Source: Sphaeroforma sirkka
Taxonomy: Eukaryota > Opisthokonta > Ichthyosporea > Ichthyophonida
Length of the DNA: 49,987 nt
Direction of reading: 5' to 3'
NCBI GenBank assembly: GCA_001586965.3
Contig: LUCW03002000.1
Span: forward strand, 1-49,987
Of the stretch, positions 9,718-22,560 are shown one piece after another. A program made the translations under genes and the position numbers. Each line of letters opens with the position of its first letter. The stretch's first letter is position 1. The notes under the pieces are model-generated. The model worked only from the letters and a program-made list of their open reading frames with translations. It was not told where the DNA came from and did not search any database.

Positions 9718-10750
9718 ATTGCCGCTTAACTTCTGTGGCTAACTCAAGTGCCCCTGGCCAAACGTGACCGTTCTGACGAAGTTGTTGGACTGTGTCCGCC
9801 GCCCCATGATGTCCTTGTTCGTGTTGCGCTTGCGTGAGTTGCGTACGACGCTGTTTCTCCGCCGGACTCGCTTGTGCAAACGCCGGTTGACCCTCTGCAT
9901 CTGCCAGTGCCACTGAGATTTCTCGCGCTGTGTCTAAGCACATGATATATTTTGTATGCTTTGGTTCTGCAAAACCAAGTCGCTGTGAAAACAGCGGGTC
10001 CAGTTTGAATCCATTGGGAGGACCCACCCGTGCTACTACGGTATGACCCCATGGTGTCTTCCCACATGCGTACTTAGCGTACTTGAGGAACGTGTGTGGT
10101 GTCCGTGGTACCAGCACCGGTTCTGTCTGCAATAACTGCTTGAACAGGTCGAACCATGGTGCTCTTGGTACCCATGGTAGACATACTGTGGCCCGTGCGC
10201 CGTCGGCTCGTATCTTGCGTAACATCCTGTGTATCTGTCCCCAAGGCGGGTTCATCCATCCATCGACTATCGACCAGTCGTGGGCAAACGCTCCTTCCCC
10301 ATCATCATCCTTCGTCCAGAACCGAGGAAGCTGAGCGTTGGTTGGGTCCGCAAATACATCTATGTCATTCGGTCCAAAGTGTTGTTGCGCTTGTTCAAAG
10401 TAACTAGGGAATAACTGCCAGCCGTCGGTATACATTATTTCGAGTTCGTCCTGCTCCGCTGTCCCCTCGTGTACTCTACTTAACATGTCCGGGAGCACAT
10501 TTGACTCTCCTGGTATATGCGATATGGTAAAGTTGAATGGCGCGATGATATGATGCCATCTCTGAAGCATCGGATTAAGCTTGAGCTGTGTGTTCATATA
10601 TACAAGGGCCTTGTGGTCCGTGAAGACCGCAAACCGTTGCCCATCCAAGTATTCCCTGAAATGTGTCAGTCCATATACCAATGCCAGTAACTCCTTCATA
10701 GGTGTGGCGTAGTTCTGTTGCGCATGGTTCAGAGTCTTACTAAAGAACAT
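9683..10750 (-). CDS. RNase H, Dam-like domain and integrase zinc finger (element D)
   Basis: This 355-residue frame spans three domains. RNase H runs to about residue 92, with KELLALV (19-25), FTDHKAL (43-49) and the terminal PDMLSR (87-92); its first Asp (TDAS) is in the neighbouring frame at about 10820. The Dam-like domain covers about residues 115-245. The integrase zinc finger lies at about 310-350, with HEQGHH and C-x2-C. The downstream frame overlaps by a frameshift. The fusion of an adenine-methyltransferase-like domain into a Ty3 polyprotein is unusual; Dam-like domains are known from DIRS elements, which use a tyrosine recombinase instead of this integrase. Confidence 0.85.
   Translation of the reverse strand: MFFSKTLNHAQQNYATPMKELLALVYGLTHFREYLDGQRFAVFTDHKALVYMNTQLKLNPMLQRWHHIIAPFNFTISHIPGESNVLPDMLSRVHEGTAEQDELEIMYTDGWQLFPSYFEQAQQHFGPNDIDVFADPTNAQLPRFWTKDDDGEGAFAHDWSIVDGWMNPPWGQIHRMLRKIRADGARATVCLPWVPRAPWFDLFKQLLQTEPVLVPRTPHTFLKYAKYACGKTPWGHTVVARVGPPNGFKLDPLFSQRLGFAEPKHTKYIMCLDTAREISVALADAEGQPAFAQASPAEKQRRTQLTQAQHEQGHHGAADTVQQLRQNGHVWPGALELATEVKRQCGTCLGQDTSS
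10016..10408 (-). other. Dam-like N6-adenine methyltransferase domain (element D)
   Basis: Residues 115-245 of the frame above follow the layout of phage Dam (PF05869, from memory): F-G-x-x-x-I-D-V-F-A-D, N-A-Q-L-P-R-F-W, an acidic DDDGEG turn, H-D-W, then W-M-N-P-P-W at residues 165-170 (nucleotides about 10241-10258), a basic helix, the strand ATVCLPW and a terminal hydrophobic strand TVVARVG. NPPW is the expected class of catalytic motif for amino-methyltransferases. A separate S-adenosylmethionine-binding FxGxG motif was not identified. Activity is inferred, not shown. Confidence 0.7.
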
Positions 10751-11314
10751 TAAGTAATGTTTCTTACCGTTGACCCATTGGAATAGCGCTCCCCTAAACC
10801 GTAATCGCTAGCGTCGGTTTCCAAGTTTAGAGGAATGCCGTCGACCGGAAAGTGTAACGCCACAGCATTCACCACTGCGTCTTTCATTGCCTGCCACGCC
10901 TGTGCATGTCTCTCCTCCCAACGATCACCTATCAACTCCTTTGGTTTGAGTTTGCAAAATTCGCGCAAGGGTGCAACCGTGTTCGCGAAATTAGGCAGAT
11001 GTTCGTGGAGGTAATTTGCTAAACCCAACGCCGAGGCTATATCTTTGTATCGTTGGTGGTGTGGGCCAGTCGATCAGCTTGGCCTGCTTTTCATGGTCAA
11101 TGTCAATGCCTTGTGCCGATACTTTCTTCCCTAGGATCATGACTTCGGAGATAGCGAAGTGGCACTTGGCAGGGTTAAGCTTAAAACTGTGGTATGTTAA
11201 GCGTTGTATCACCTTCTGCACCGTCCTAACGTGTTCGTCATAACCGTCACTGGCGATAACTATGTCATCGATATAGTGGTGAACCGGTAAGCCATCATCA
11301 AGTATTGTACTCAA
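10750..11314 (-). CDS. Reverse transcriptase palm to connection (element D)
   Basis: Two overlapping frames (10991-11314 and 10750-11028) cover the RT from YIDDIVIA (about 11257-11280), which has both catalytic Asp residues, through the thumb to the RNase H start with NLETDASDYG (about 10805-10835). They are separated by a one-base frameshift near 11020. The same protein is continuous in element C (38471-39120). The RT N-terminal half lies in the duplicated segments upstream. Confidence 0.85.
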
Positions 11315-12109
11315 GGTACGTTGAAACTGCTGCGTGAGTACACATGAAGACCGAACGGTGCTGATGTGAACGAGTACTGATAACGTTCGTGTGTAAAACT
11401 AAATAAGTATTGTGAGTCTGGATGGATGGGCAGCCTGTGGTATGCAGCCGATATGTCCAGCGTCGTGTAGTACTTTTTTACTCTTGAGGCGAGATATGAG
11501 TTCGTTGACCTTGGGGATCAGGAACTGGTCACCAGGAATAAGCGCGTTAACGGCACGCATGTCTAAACACACGCGTACCTTCTTGACGTTGCCTTCCGCA
11601 TCGAATGTCGGTACCGCAAGGAGAGGAAGATTAACAGTCGTTGGTGTCGTTCGTTTCGTGATCACCAAATCCGTCAACCACTTCTTCACTTGTTCATCCA
11701 CATAGGGAGCCATCGATCGGATACGAAGTTACGCGCCGATCGCCGCATCTGCAACGCTTGTTCATGGGTTACTGGGATGGTTACCTCACTCCCTTCCAGA
11801 CGACAGCGCGCGTTGTCGGCAATTTTCGCATTGGCTTCCAAATCCTGTGCCAACCGTTGGCGTACATCGACGGGTTCCGTCGTGTTAGGTGCCTGTCGGC
11901 GTGGTATGGGTTCGAGGAGCTCTTCTAGTTCTGTGGGGTCTATTGGTGCAAGTGGCGATTGGATACCGCCTATGTATAGGCCCAAGCCTTTCAACATATC
12001 TTGCCCCACTATAACATCTATACCCGTCGGCAAGTTCATCAATTCTAATGAACCGTCGATAATTCTGGTACCGTACCTTATAGGTACCACTTCCGTCGTC
12101 CCCAGTCGA
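11272..12109 (-). repeat. 838-bp tandem duplication in D pol, copy 1
   Basis: The segment covers the end of the protease to just before the YIDD box. It is repeated directly at 12110-12940. The two copies share TCGA at the break points (11268-11271, 12106-12109 and 12937-12940). The differences I found are five short indels of 1-3 bases and no substitutions. This copy has an extra TG near 11343 and a six-A run on the element strand near 11467, both of which shift the frame. Confidence 0.9.
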
Positions 12110-12940
12110 TATAGTGGTGAACCGGTAAGCCATCAAGTATTGTACTCAAGGTACGTTGAAACTGCTGCGTGAGTACATGAAGACCGAACGGTGCTGATGT
12201 GAACGAGTACTGATAACGTTCGTGTGTAAAACTAAATAAGTATTGTGAGTCTGGATGGATGGGCAGCCTGTGGTATGCAGCCGATATGTCCAGCGTCGTG
12301 TAGTACTTTTACTCTTGAGGCGAGATATGAGTTCGTTGACCTTGGGATCAGGAACTGGTCACCAGGAATAAGCGCGTTAACGGCACGCATGTCTAAACAC
12401 ACGCGTACCTTCTTGACGTTGCCTTCCGCATCGAATGTCGGTACCGCAAGGAGAGGAAGATTAACAGTCGTTGGTGTCGTTCGTTTCGTGATCACCAAAT
12501 CCGTCAACCACTTCTTCACTTGTTCATCCACATAGGGGAGCCATCGATCGGATACGAAGTTACGCGCCGATCGCCGCATCTGCAACGCTTGTTCATGGGT
12601 TACTGGGATGGTTACCTCACTCCCTTCCAGACGACAGCGCGCGTTGTCGGCAATTTTCGCATTGGCTTCCAAATCCTGTGCCAACCGTTGGCGTACATCG
12701 ACGGGTTCCGTCGTGTTAGGTGCCTGTCGGCGTGGTATGGGTTCGAGGAGCTCTTCTAGTTCTGTGGGGTCTATTGGTGCAAGTGGCGATTGGATACCGC
12801 CTATGTATAGGCCCAAGCCTTTCAACATATCTTGCCCCACTATAACATCTATACCCGTCGGCAAGTTCATCAATTCTAATGAACCGTCGATAATTCTGGT
12901 ACCGTACCTTATAGGTACCACTTCCGTCGTCCCCAGTCGA
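12110..12940 (-). repeat. 831-bp tandem duplication in D pol, copy 2
   Basis: This is the second copy, joined in frame to the intact protease N-terminus. At the position where copy 1 has six A on the element strand this copy has four. Five A would give the reading frame found in element C. Confidence 0.9.
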
Positions 12941-13206
12941 GGAGTTCGCACCGCCTTGTCAGCTAAATATATAAATGACCCAGGTGGTGCCGGAGTTATT
13001 GGTCGGCCAAGGAGGTCTGCGGATGTCTGTGAGATACAACTTCTATTTGCTCCCGTGTCTATCAAGGCTTTGAACGTACGTCCGTTGATTTGTACTTGAA
13101 TATAGACTCGGTTGTCTGACGTCAGCAATGGGTCTTGTATTGCCATCACTGCTCCAATCGTGGTAACAAATATGAAGCTCCTATCCGACTCAGACACCCT
13201 CACCTC
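12232..13206 (-). CDS. Protease and RT N-terminus (element D)
   Basis: The frame continues directly from gag after a UGA codon at 13207-13209. The aspartic protease active site is ALIDTGANRS at about 13058-13087, the flap region follows, and the second conserved motif IDVIVGQDML is near 12822-12851. The chain then runs into the RT fingers, with VRVCLDMRAVNALIP near 12369-12413, and is broken at the poly-A indel near 12310. The frame has no ATG at its start, which fits expression as a Gag-Pol fusion. The protease acts on Gag and Pol in the particle. Confidence 0.85.
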   Translation of the reverse strand, partial: EVRVSESDRSFIFVTTIGAVMAIQDPLLTSDNRVYIQVQINGRTFKALIDTGANRSCISQTSADLLGRPITPAPPGSFIYLADKAVRTPRLGTTEVVPIRYGTRIIDGSLELMNLPTGIDVIVGQDMLKGLGLYIGGIQSPLAPIDPTELEELLEPIPRRQAPNTTEPVDVRQRLAQDLEANAKIADNARCRLEGSEVTIPVTHEQALQMRRSARNFVSDRWLPYVDEQVKKWLTDLVITKRTTPTTVNLPLLAVPTFDAEGNVKKVRVCLDMRAVNALIPGDQFLIPRSTNSYLASRVKVLHDAGHIGCIPQAAHPSRLTILI

Positions 13207-13209
13207 TCA
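13207..13209 (-). promoter_or_regulatory. In-frame UGA between gag and pol (element D)
   Basis: The codons read GCA UGA GAG GUG. Gag ends at this stop and protease continues in the same frame with no second ATG before the active site. This arrangement matches stop-codon readthrough as used by gammaretroviruses, though a mutated sense codon cannot be excluded. Confidence 0.5.
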
Positions 13210-15076
13210 TGCATGATCGGCTACCGACTCCCACATGTCATAGGTGTGGTTTGGTGGTGACGTCATGTGCTCGAAGTCTTCGTAAAGGATCGTGTTGATA
13301 TGAACCTCTGTAGCTTCCGATGGTGGAGCCAAGTCTTCGTCCTGTGTAATCGCATTCACCTGTACTTGAGGCGTCGAACGTATTGTAACTACGTCTCTAG
13401 TCTGGGATGTATTCTGCCCCTGTCCTGCGGTTGACGTTGTGGACGGTCTGTGTACCGATTGTACGTCCCTCAAAGGACGGTTGTTGTCGTATAGCCTTGC
13501 CCGACCCTCTGCGCTCACCGCTTGCGACGCCCTGAAATGGTGACACCGTGGGATGTGCCTACCACCTGGTGGGCGCCTGTGCCTGGCACCCCGCACAAGT
13601 CGTTGGTACCGTAGGTTGGGGCCGTTGAGTCCAATTCTGCGTTTGTCGTCTACTCGTCTGTAGGTTGGGGCGGCTATTGGTGTGGTCGCGACTTCCATTG
13701 GTCGTCGGGCCCTCGCGGTTGTTGCGACCCTGGAAACGTGCTGCCGTACGTTGCTGTGCATCCTGAATGTCAGGGCTCAACAGCTGTATAAGCTCGTGTG
13801 TCTTCATCAGTTGCCATTTGGGATGCAACTGTAGAGTACGTTCATACGTACGGCCGTTGAGAGCTTCTTCTAACAGTTGTACAATGCAGTGGTTCACTAA
13901 ATTCTGTTGGAAGTCGGCATCTGTCTGGCACCGTTCACGTGCCCTCCTGTGGTTCTCCATGAGCTGTGTCATTTGTTCCATAAGAGGAGTGTGCATGTTC
14001 CGACTTTGGCCCTTGGCTAACTTGCGAAACGCGGGATCGACAGTGGCTTGTGTTTCGTGCGAACAGATCTGTTCGATCTGTAGTTGAGGTGTGCATGTCT
14101 TCAACCGTTCAGAGTTGTCGCGGATGTAGTCCAGCGTTGACTTTTCCGCCTTGAAGTAAGATAGTACCTTATGAAACCATGTAAGGTTCCAACTCTCGTC
14201 CAGCCCTGCGATTTGTGCGTTTTTGAACGCCTCGAGGAGAACCCCTCTTGTGTCCCGTTCCATGATATCATGTAGGTAGTATCTGTTCGACGGCCAATCA
14301 GGCCACGTACGTGGTGAAGGTACGGGACGCTTCTCTACCGGTTGGAACTCTAATGTAGCTCGAAGTGTCTCAATCACGCCCCGAAGAGCTTCAGCTCGAG
14401 CCGTGTTATTCTCCTCGATTGCTTGGCATAGCTCGTCACTTAACTGTAGTATCCGTGCGTGTAGCGCCTGTCGCCTTTTCTCGATACTAGCCGGTGTGGG
14501 CGGAGGCACTGTTGTCTCCTTCTCTTGTCGTTTATGTGTCTGTACATATTCACTGGGCGCTTCTTTCTCGCCCCACTGACGTTGCTGTTGTTGGCGCAGG
14601 TTCGTACTTAATCGGTCCTGTCTATTCTTCACCGCCTGCTTACCTTGAGGATTCTGTCTGGCTAATACTTGTTCATGTGCGAACTCTTGAAAAGTTGGTG
14701 TGTTCTCACTGGCAGACAGAGTATCATCCTCCTCGGTTGAACTGTCCTCTGACCCTGGTGATTTGTACCCAAGTCCATAAAACGGACGCTCACAGCCTTG
14801 AATTCGGAAGGTAGGGTTGTCTTCGTCCTCTGGTACTGCCTGTACCCCGTTCGTGTGCGTCAGAAGAACTCTCCTTAGCGGCCGGCCCTATTGTAGTTCG
14901 TCCGGCGTTTATGCGCTGTAACCTCTGTTCGTATTTTTCAAAGAGAGACTGCTGTTGTGTCATCAGCTCCGTGAGTTTCTGAGCTGACGATTGTTCCCGT
15001 GCCAGTCGATATCATCTTCCTTGCGGCGCTCAGGATTCAAGAGTTGCTGTCTACGACTTTGGCGGGGGTAGGACAT
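13207..15076 (-). CDS. gag polyprotein (element D)
   Basis: The likely start is the ATG at 15074-15076, opening with MSYPRQSRRQQLL, just after the leader. Three frame segments follow: about 14970-15076, a short middle piece rich in Gln and charged residues, and the main 13559-14632 frame. The main frame contains Glu/Gln-rich coiled-coil stretches and a central region with WNLTWFHKVLSYF that resembles a capsid fold. A CX2C motif is at about 13580-13595; after an indel the 13207-13761 frame supplies an H-x3-C partner, together giving a nucleocapsid knuckle. The last segment ends in UGA in the same frame as pol. Confidence 0.75.
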
Positions 15077-16359
15077 GGTTGGTGAGTTGTTTGTCAATGG
15101 AGAACCAGAAATGTGTGCGAATGAACTGATAGAGTACTGAATATAAATATCCATTTTCTATTAAATTTCATCCTTCAAACACATAACGTCTCGACATCGA
15201 TCTCCGAGGAACTCGTGGGTTCCCTCGTGACTGTTTTATTTCCTACACTAACATAAGTAGTGTGGATAGTCTATATACTCTAACACTACCAGCTGTCTTA
15301 CTCTTCATCCCACAATAACATATGGTTGAGTGCCTCATTAGTCGGAGCCACTTCTTGTTCTACTCCTCGCCAGCTCTTACTCCGGCCTAATGACGGCCTA
15401 TTCGCAGGACCCTGTTGGGAACTTCCCTCATCGCTCCTCTTTTACTCTTCTTACTCGTGATGTCCTTGTCATGTGCTGTTGCGGTTGTTGGAATATGCTT
15501 CTTGATCTAAGAACGATTGCTCGTTATTGCACTCCTAAACTAAGCTGCCGTCAACCACACCTTCTGTGCATACTGTTGATCCTCTCCGTTGACCTGATTT
15601 ATCTGGAAGTTCTAGTGATTTGAGTGTGTTCGCATATCATTTTCACAATTTAACCTTGTATTTACTTGCATCGTTCGTGTTATGTGCGCCCCCACCCTTA
15701 TATGCTCCTAATAACTCACAGGTGCTTACTTGTGTCTCTGTATGCTTCCTAATATCCCATTCTGAAAACTTTTGTAAAATAATCTAGTATGCCGCTGATT
15801 CTTTTGCGTCATCGTACTAACCGAGTCGGTACTAACCATGTACATCTCCCATCTCTATTACCCTACTGTGGATCCTAAAGAACTTTCTTCTAACAACTTC
15901 TTAAATACAATTTAAGCTCATTAGCTTGCAATACGATTTGTACTTGTCTCACACTGAAAACAACCTTCCTACCTACCTACTCACACATGACTACTTATCT
16001 GTGGATTCTGACTGATTGTCTGATTTCGTCATTTGATCGTCGTGAGACTTTCCTTGTTGACCCTGGTTAATGTTCTGCTTGATTGGAATGTTCGCTCTTC
16101 GGGTTCACTCGTATTAGTAGATTCTTTCTTCATCCTCGTCGTCCACACGTCGTTAATCCAATCTAAATCGTTCAATTCAATCTAAATCGTTCGGATAATC
16201 TAAATCGTTCAATTTGATGCGACATTCTCTGTTCGCATTGTCTTTCAATTGTTATACTTATAACAAAAAAAAATATGTGCCAGCTACTGACTAATTCATA
16301 TTCTGTAGCTTTCTCTGTAATTACTAATAAACTAACAACTTCTATGGTAAGTTAAAAAA
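15077..16359 (-). other. Element D 5' leader
   Basis: About 1.28 kb between the 5' LTR and gag, without a supported gene. A 77-codon plus-strand frame at 15390 has no recognisable features. The sequence next to the LTR, on the element strand, reads TTTTTTAACTTACC and lacks the TGG that would match the 3' end of a tRNA primer. Confidence 0.6.
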
Positions 16360-16609
16360 TGTAGTAAGTATACGCGAGATAACTGTATCTCAACGTTCTC
16401 CCTCCTCAGGGAGGGGACGTTGTTCATTTATTAGTAATTATAAACAGTAATCCTAAAATGACTGACTCTTCTTAAATGAGTCATTAGTCATGTGCTGTAA
16501 AACCAGCAAAACCCTAAAACCCAGTTTATCAGATTATTCTGATAAACTGTAAAACTTGTAATAAACCTAAAATAATCAAATAAATATAAGTACTTGTATT
16601 CTGACCACA
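16360..16609 (-). repeat. 5' LTR of element D
   Basis: 250 bp, matching 7544-7791 apart from a one-base change in a G run and a 3-bp difference in the CTT repeat. The same 12-bp stem-loop is at 16522-16549. AATT follows at 16610. Confidence 0.9.
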
Positions 16610-17244
16610 AATTGACGAGAGTGGAGATTTATGTGACATGCAACTATTTAAGATAGTCGAGCATATGATATAACGCAATCCCAAGTATATATTGTGAATT
16701 TCATGCTTGTCTACGTCGGAGAGACCATCAATAAAGATGTTTTGGGCGACAACAGAAGAAAATTTAGTACCCTGCGATTTGGCACGAAATAATATATCTT
16801 CTATGCGATGTGACCAAGTTCTCAGTGATTCATCCTGCAAGCGTGTGAGGGTGTGCAAGTAATCTCCATCCACAATAGCATATATCTTGCGTGATTGATG
16901 CTGAAACAGCGGTTTAAAAGGGCAAGGAGTGTCCAAGGGTGAGTTGTGCGGATGGTCAGGGCAAGTTTCAGGTAGAGGGCGATGCAAATAGTTGCCATAA
17001 TAAAGGTATTGGCCGCATAATAAGTGCCAGATTCTTCGATATCTGTGACATAGTTAGCCTCCTTGTTAAATGTAGCTGGTGTCCACTCCTTTTTCGGTGT
17101 CTGTTGTACTTATTCTGTGACAGCTTCAGTCGGCGGGACGTAAGTGAAGATGAAGGAGAAATCGTTTTTGCTGATGGCAGTATAAGCCATTTCGTCGAGC
17201 AAAGACGAAGAAATGGCAGGCATTTTAGATGAGCTAGAAAGCAT
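16610..17244 (-). pseudogene. Element F gag, 5' half
   Basis: A frame opening at about 17244 (ATG, Ser-rich) has one stop near 17110 and then an EWTPATF-like stretch. After a frameshift near 16985 a second frame carries a typical retrotransposon capsid segment: residues around YLHTLTRLQDESLRTWSHRI and IFIDGLSD. The frame runs to the AATT target site of D and continues on the other side at 7543. It is a Gag capsid domain that would form the particle shell. The breaks show it is a fossil. Confidence 0.7.
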
Positions 17245-18074
17245 CGTATTAGTAGAGGAGGAATTTTAACAAGTCAATAAAAAGGCCCATAACCTATAGA
17301 GACCTCACTTTCAAATGTTTCTTAGTAACTATCAGTTTATTTTAAAGTGTAATATAATTACCAAATATTGAACTGCACATGGACATCTTTGAGGACCTCA
17401 TGGCAGTCTGGAGAAAAACCCTGTTGAGGTTTAGGACGTAGAAGGATAAACTGGGTTTGTCCTGAAATAAATACTCTTTTATGTATGCTCTTGTATTTAT
17501 GTAAATGAATAAGTATTTGCAGTAAAGTATTGTTTCTCTTTTTTGTGTTAAATTTTTTATATTAAATATTTATGTACAGTATGCATGATTAATTTGAGAA
17601 CATTTTAGGTATTATGTTCTCACAGTGGGGGGGGCAGTCCCCTCACAATGAACATTTTGCATTTTTAAGACAATAGAATTGTGCCAGAATTCCGTCCACC
17701 ATCGTCTTTGGTCCAATCAAGCCTCAGTTTTGGTATTAAATACGTCACATGTTTTGATTTTTTTTCGGTCAATGGGGGTAAAATGAATATTTCAACCCCT
17801 ATAAAATTGTAATCTTCAAAGTTTTCGCCAATGATTCACTGGATATAGGATTTCGATTGAATTCTCATGTTCCTAAGTTCCGAACTTTTGAGTTCAAATA
17901 CTCGTATTTTATTACATTTTGAACGTTGATTTCACCTTAAGGTGGGGGTACGGCTTCACTACTAGTTTGCAATGTCTTGCTACCGTAGCCGCGGCTTCGC
18001 TGACCAAGGCTACGCTGCCCTTGGTCTTGAATTTCTAGTGGTCATTTCCCTTAGTAGCACCCTTAGTAGTAACG
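17245..18074. other. Intergenic stretch with a hairpin cluster
   Basis: No gene is evident. At 17979-18026 three small inverted repeats lie side by side: GCTAC/GTAGC, the palindrome GCCGCGGC, and an 8-bp stem GACCAAGG/CCTTGGTC with a 9-nt loop. The surrounding sequence is AT-rich. Confidence 0.5.
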
Positions 18075-18206
18075 TTAATATTGGACTTTAAACTTCTTAG
18101 GGCCAATGCACTTGTGAGTGGTGTCATCTTCATCTACCTCCGCTCGCTTTCTCCGTTCTTTCTTAGTCTTTGCTTCTATTTTTCTGTTCACAGCTTCCTG
18201 GGTCAT
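18075..18206 (-). CDS. Putative 43-residue basic ORF
   Basis: An ATG frame on the minus strand encodes a very Lys/Arg-rich peptide with a cluster TKKERRKR, an acidic DEDD patch and a C-terminal KKFKVQY. It is not recognised. It could be a fragment of a coding exon or a chance frame. The microsatellite begins just upstream of it. Confidence 0.25.
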   Translation of the reverse strand: MTQEAVNRKIEAKTKKERRKRAEVDEDDTTHKCIGPKKFKVQY

Positions 18207-18240
18207 TCTTACGGACTAAGTGATCATTTTCGTCGGGTTC

Positions 18241-20200
<1,960 letters not shown>

Positions 20201-20760
20201 TTACTTATATTACTTATGTGTTATAGTGCATGTGATGGCCATTGAATGCATTTTCAATAGCAAATATAAATATATTATATAACATGTATGAATAGATCGA
20301 AAAAAGTACGTATTCACATATTGAGATATTGTTGTTTTTTTTGCAGAAAAAAAAACCGCTAAATTGGGTAAAACCGGTAAATTCTGTGATTCCATTGGTG
20401 TACCTATCAAACGTACACTACTTTGTACAGGATTTCACTATTTCTGTAGTAAACGTTAGTCTACCGCATGCATAGCTATTTAATATTAAAGGTAGTGTAG
20501 TATGTCAGATTTAGATACACAGCGTGTCCGTAGCGCACAGGAAGATACCAACGATGAAGTTGTCGATAAGGGCAAGAACGCAGCTGACAGAAAAACAGCG
20601 ACGATCAGCGACGTCAAAAACCAAGATCGCGAGGAGACTATTAGAAAAGCCGAGCGGAAGAGTAACCTAGTGCGAGATGCAACACAATTTTAATTTAAAC
20701 TGGACAACTAGCTATACAAGGTAGGACTTAGTAGAGGTATTTTTTTGTAGATCAAAACTG
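20201..20760. other. Unique island inside the microsatellite block
   Basis: About 560 bp of complex sequence. A 3' splice-like signal, a T run followed by GCAG, ends at 20346. The small ORF 20502-20693 lies inside. Confidence 0.6.
20502..20693 (+). CDS. Hypothetical 63-residue charged protein or exon
   Basis: An ATG frame encodes a hydrophilic peptide with about 40 percent charged residues (DEVVDKGKN, DREETIRKAERK) and no membrane segment or signal peptide. It predicts as a helix and is not a family I recognise. It lies in the only complex sequence within 4.3 kb of microsatellite, which argues for retention by selection or simply for a gap between repeats. Intron signals upstream make an exon possible. 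Confidence 0.35.
   Translation: MSDLDTQRVRSAQEDTNDEVVDKGKNAADRKTATISDVKNQDREETIRKAERKSNLVRDATQF

Positions 20761-22560
<1,800 letters not shown>

Larger units (their letters stand above)
7544..16609 (-). mobile_element. Element D: Ty3/gypsy chromodomain element with a Dam-like domain
   Basis: A 9066-bp element on the minus strand bounded by LTRs of 248 and 250 bp that differ only by two short indels by eye. A 4-bp duplication, AATT, flanks it. Order in its own direction: LTR, 1.28-kb leader, gag, in-frame UGA, protease, RT, RNase H, Dam-like domain, integrase, chromodomain, repeat-rich 3' untranslated region, polypurine tract, LTR. An 838-bp tandem duplication of protease and RT sequence and several small indels break pol. 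Near-identical LTRs indicate a recent insertion. Confidence 0.9.

Noticed and set aside
11690..13099. Plus-strand frames of 160 and 163 codons
   Set aside because: They are antisense shadows of the duplicated protease and RT segment of element D, and repeat because that segment is duplicated.
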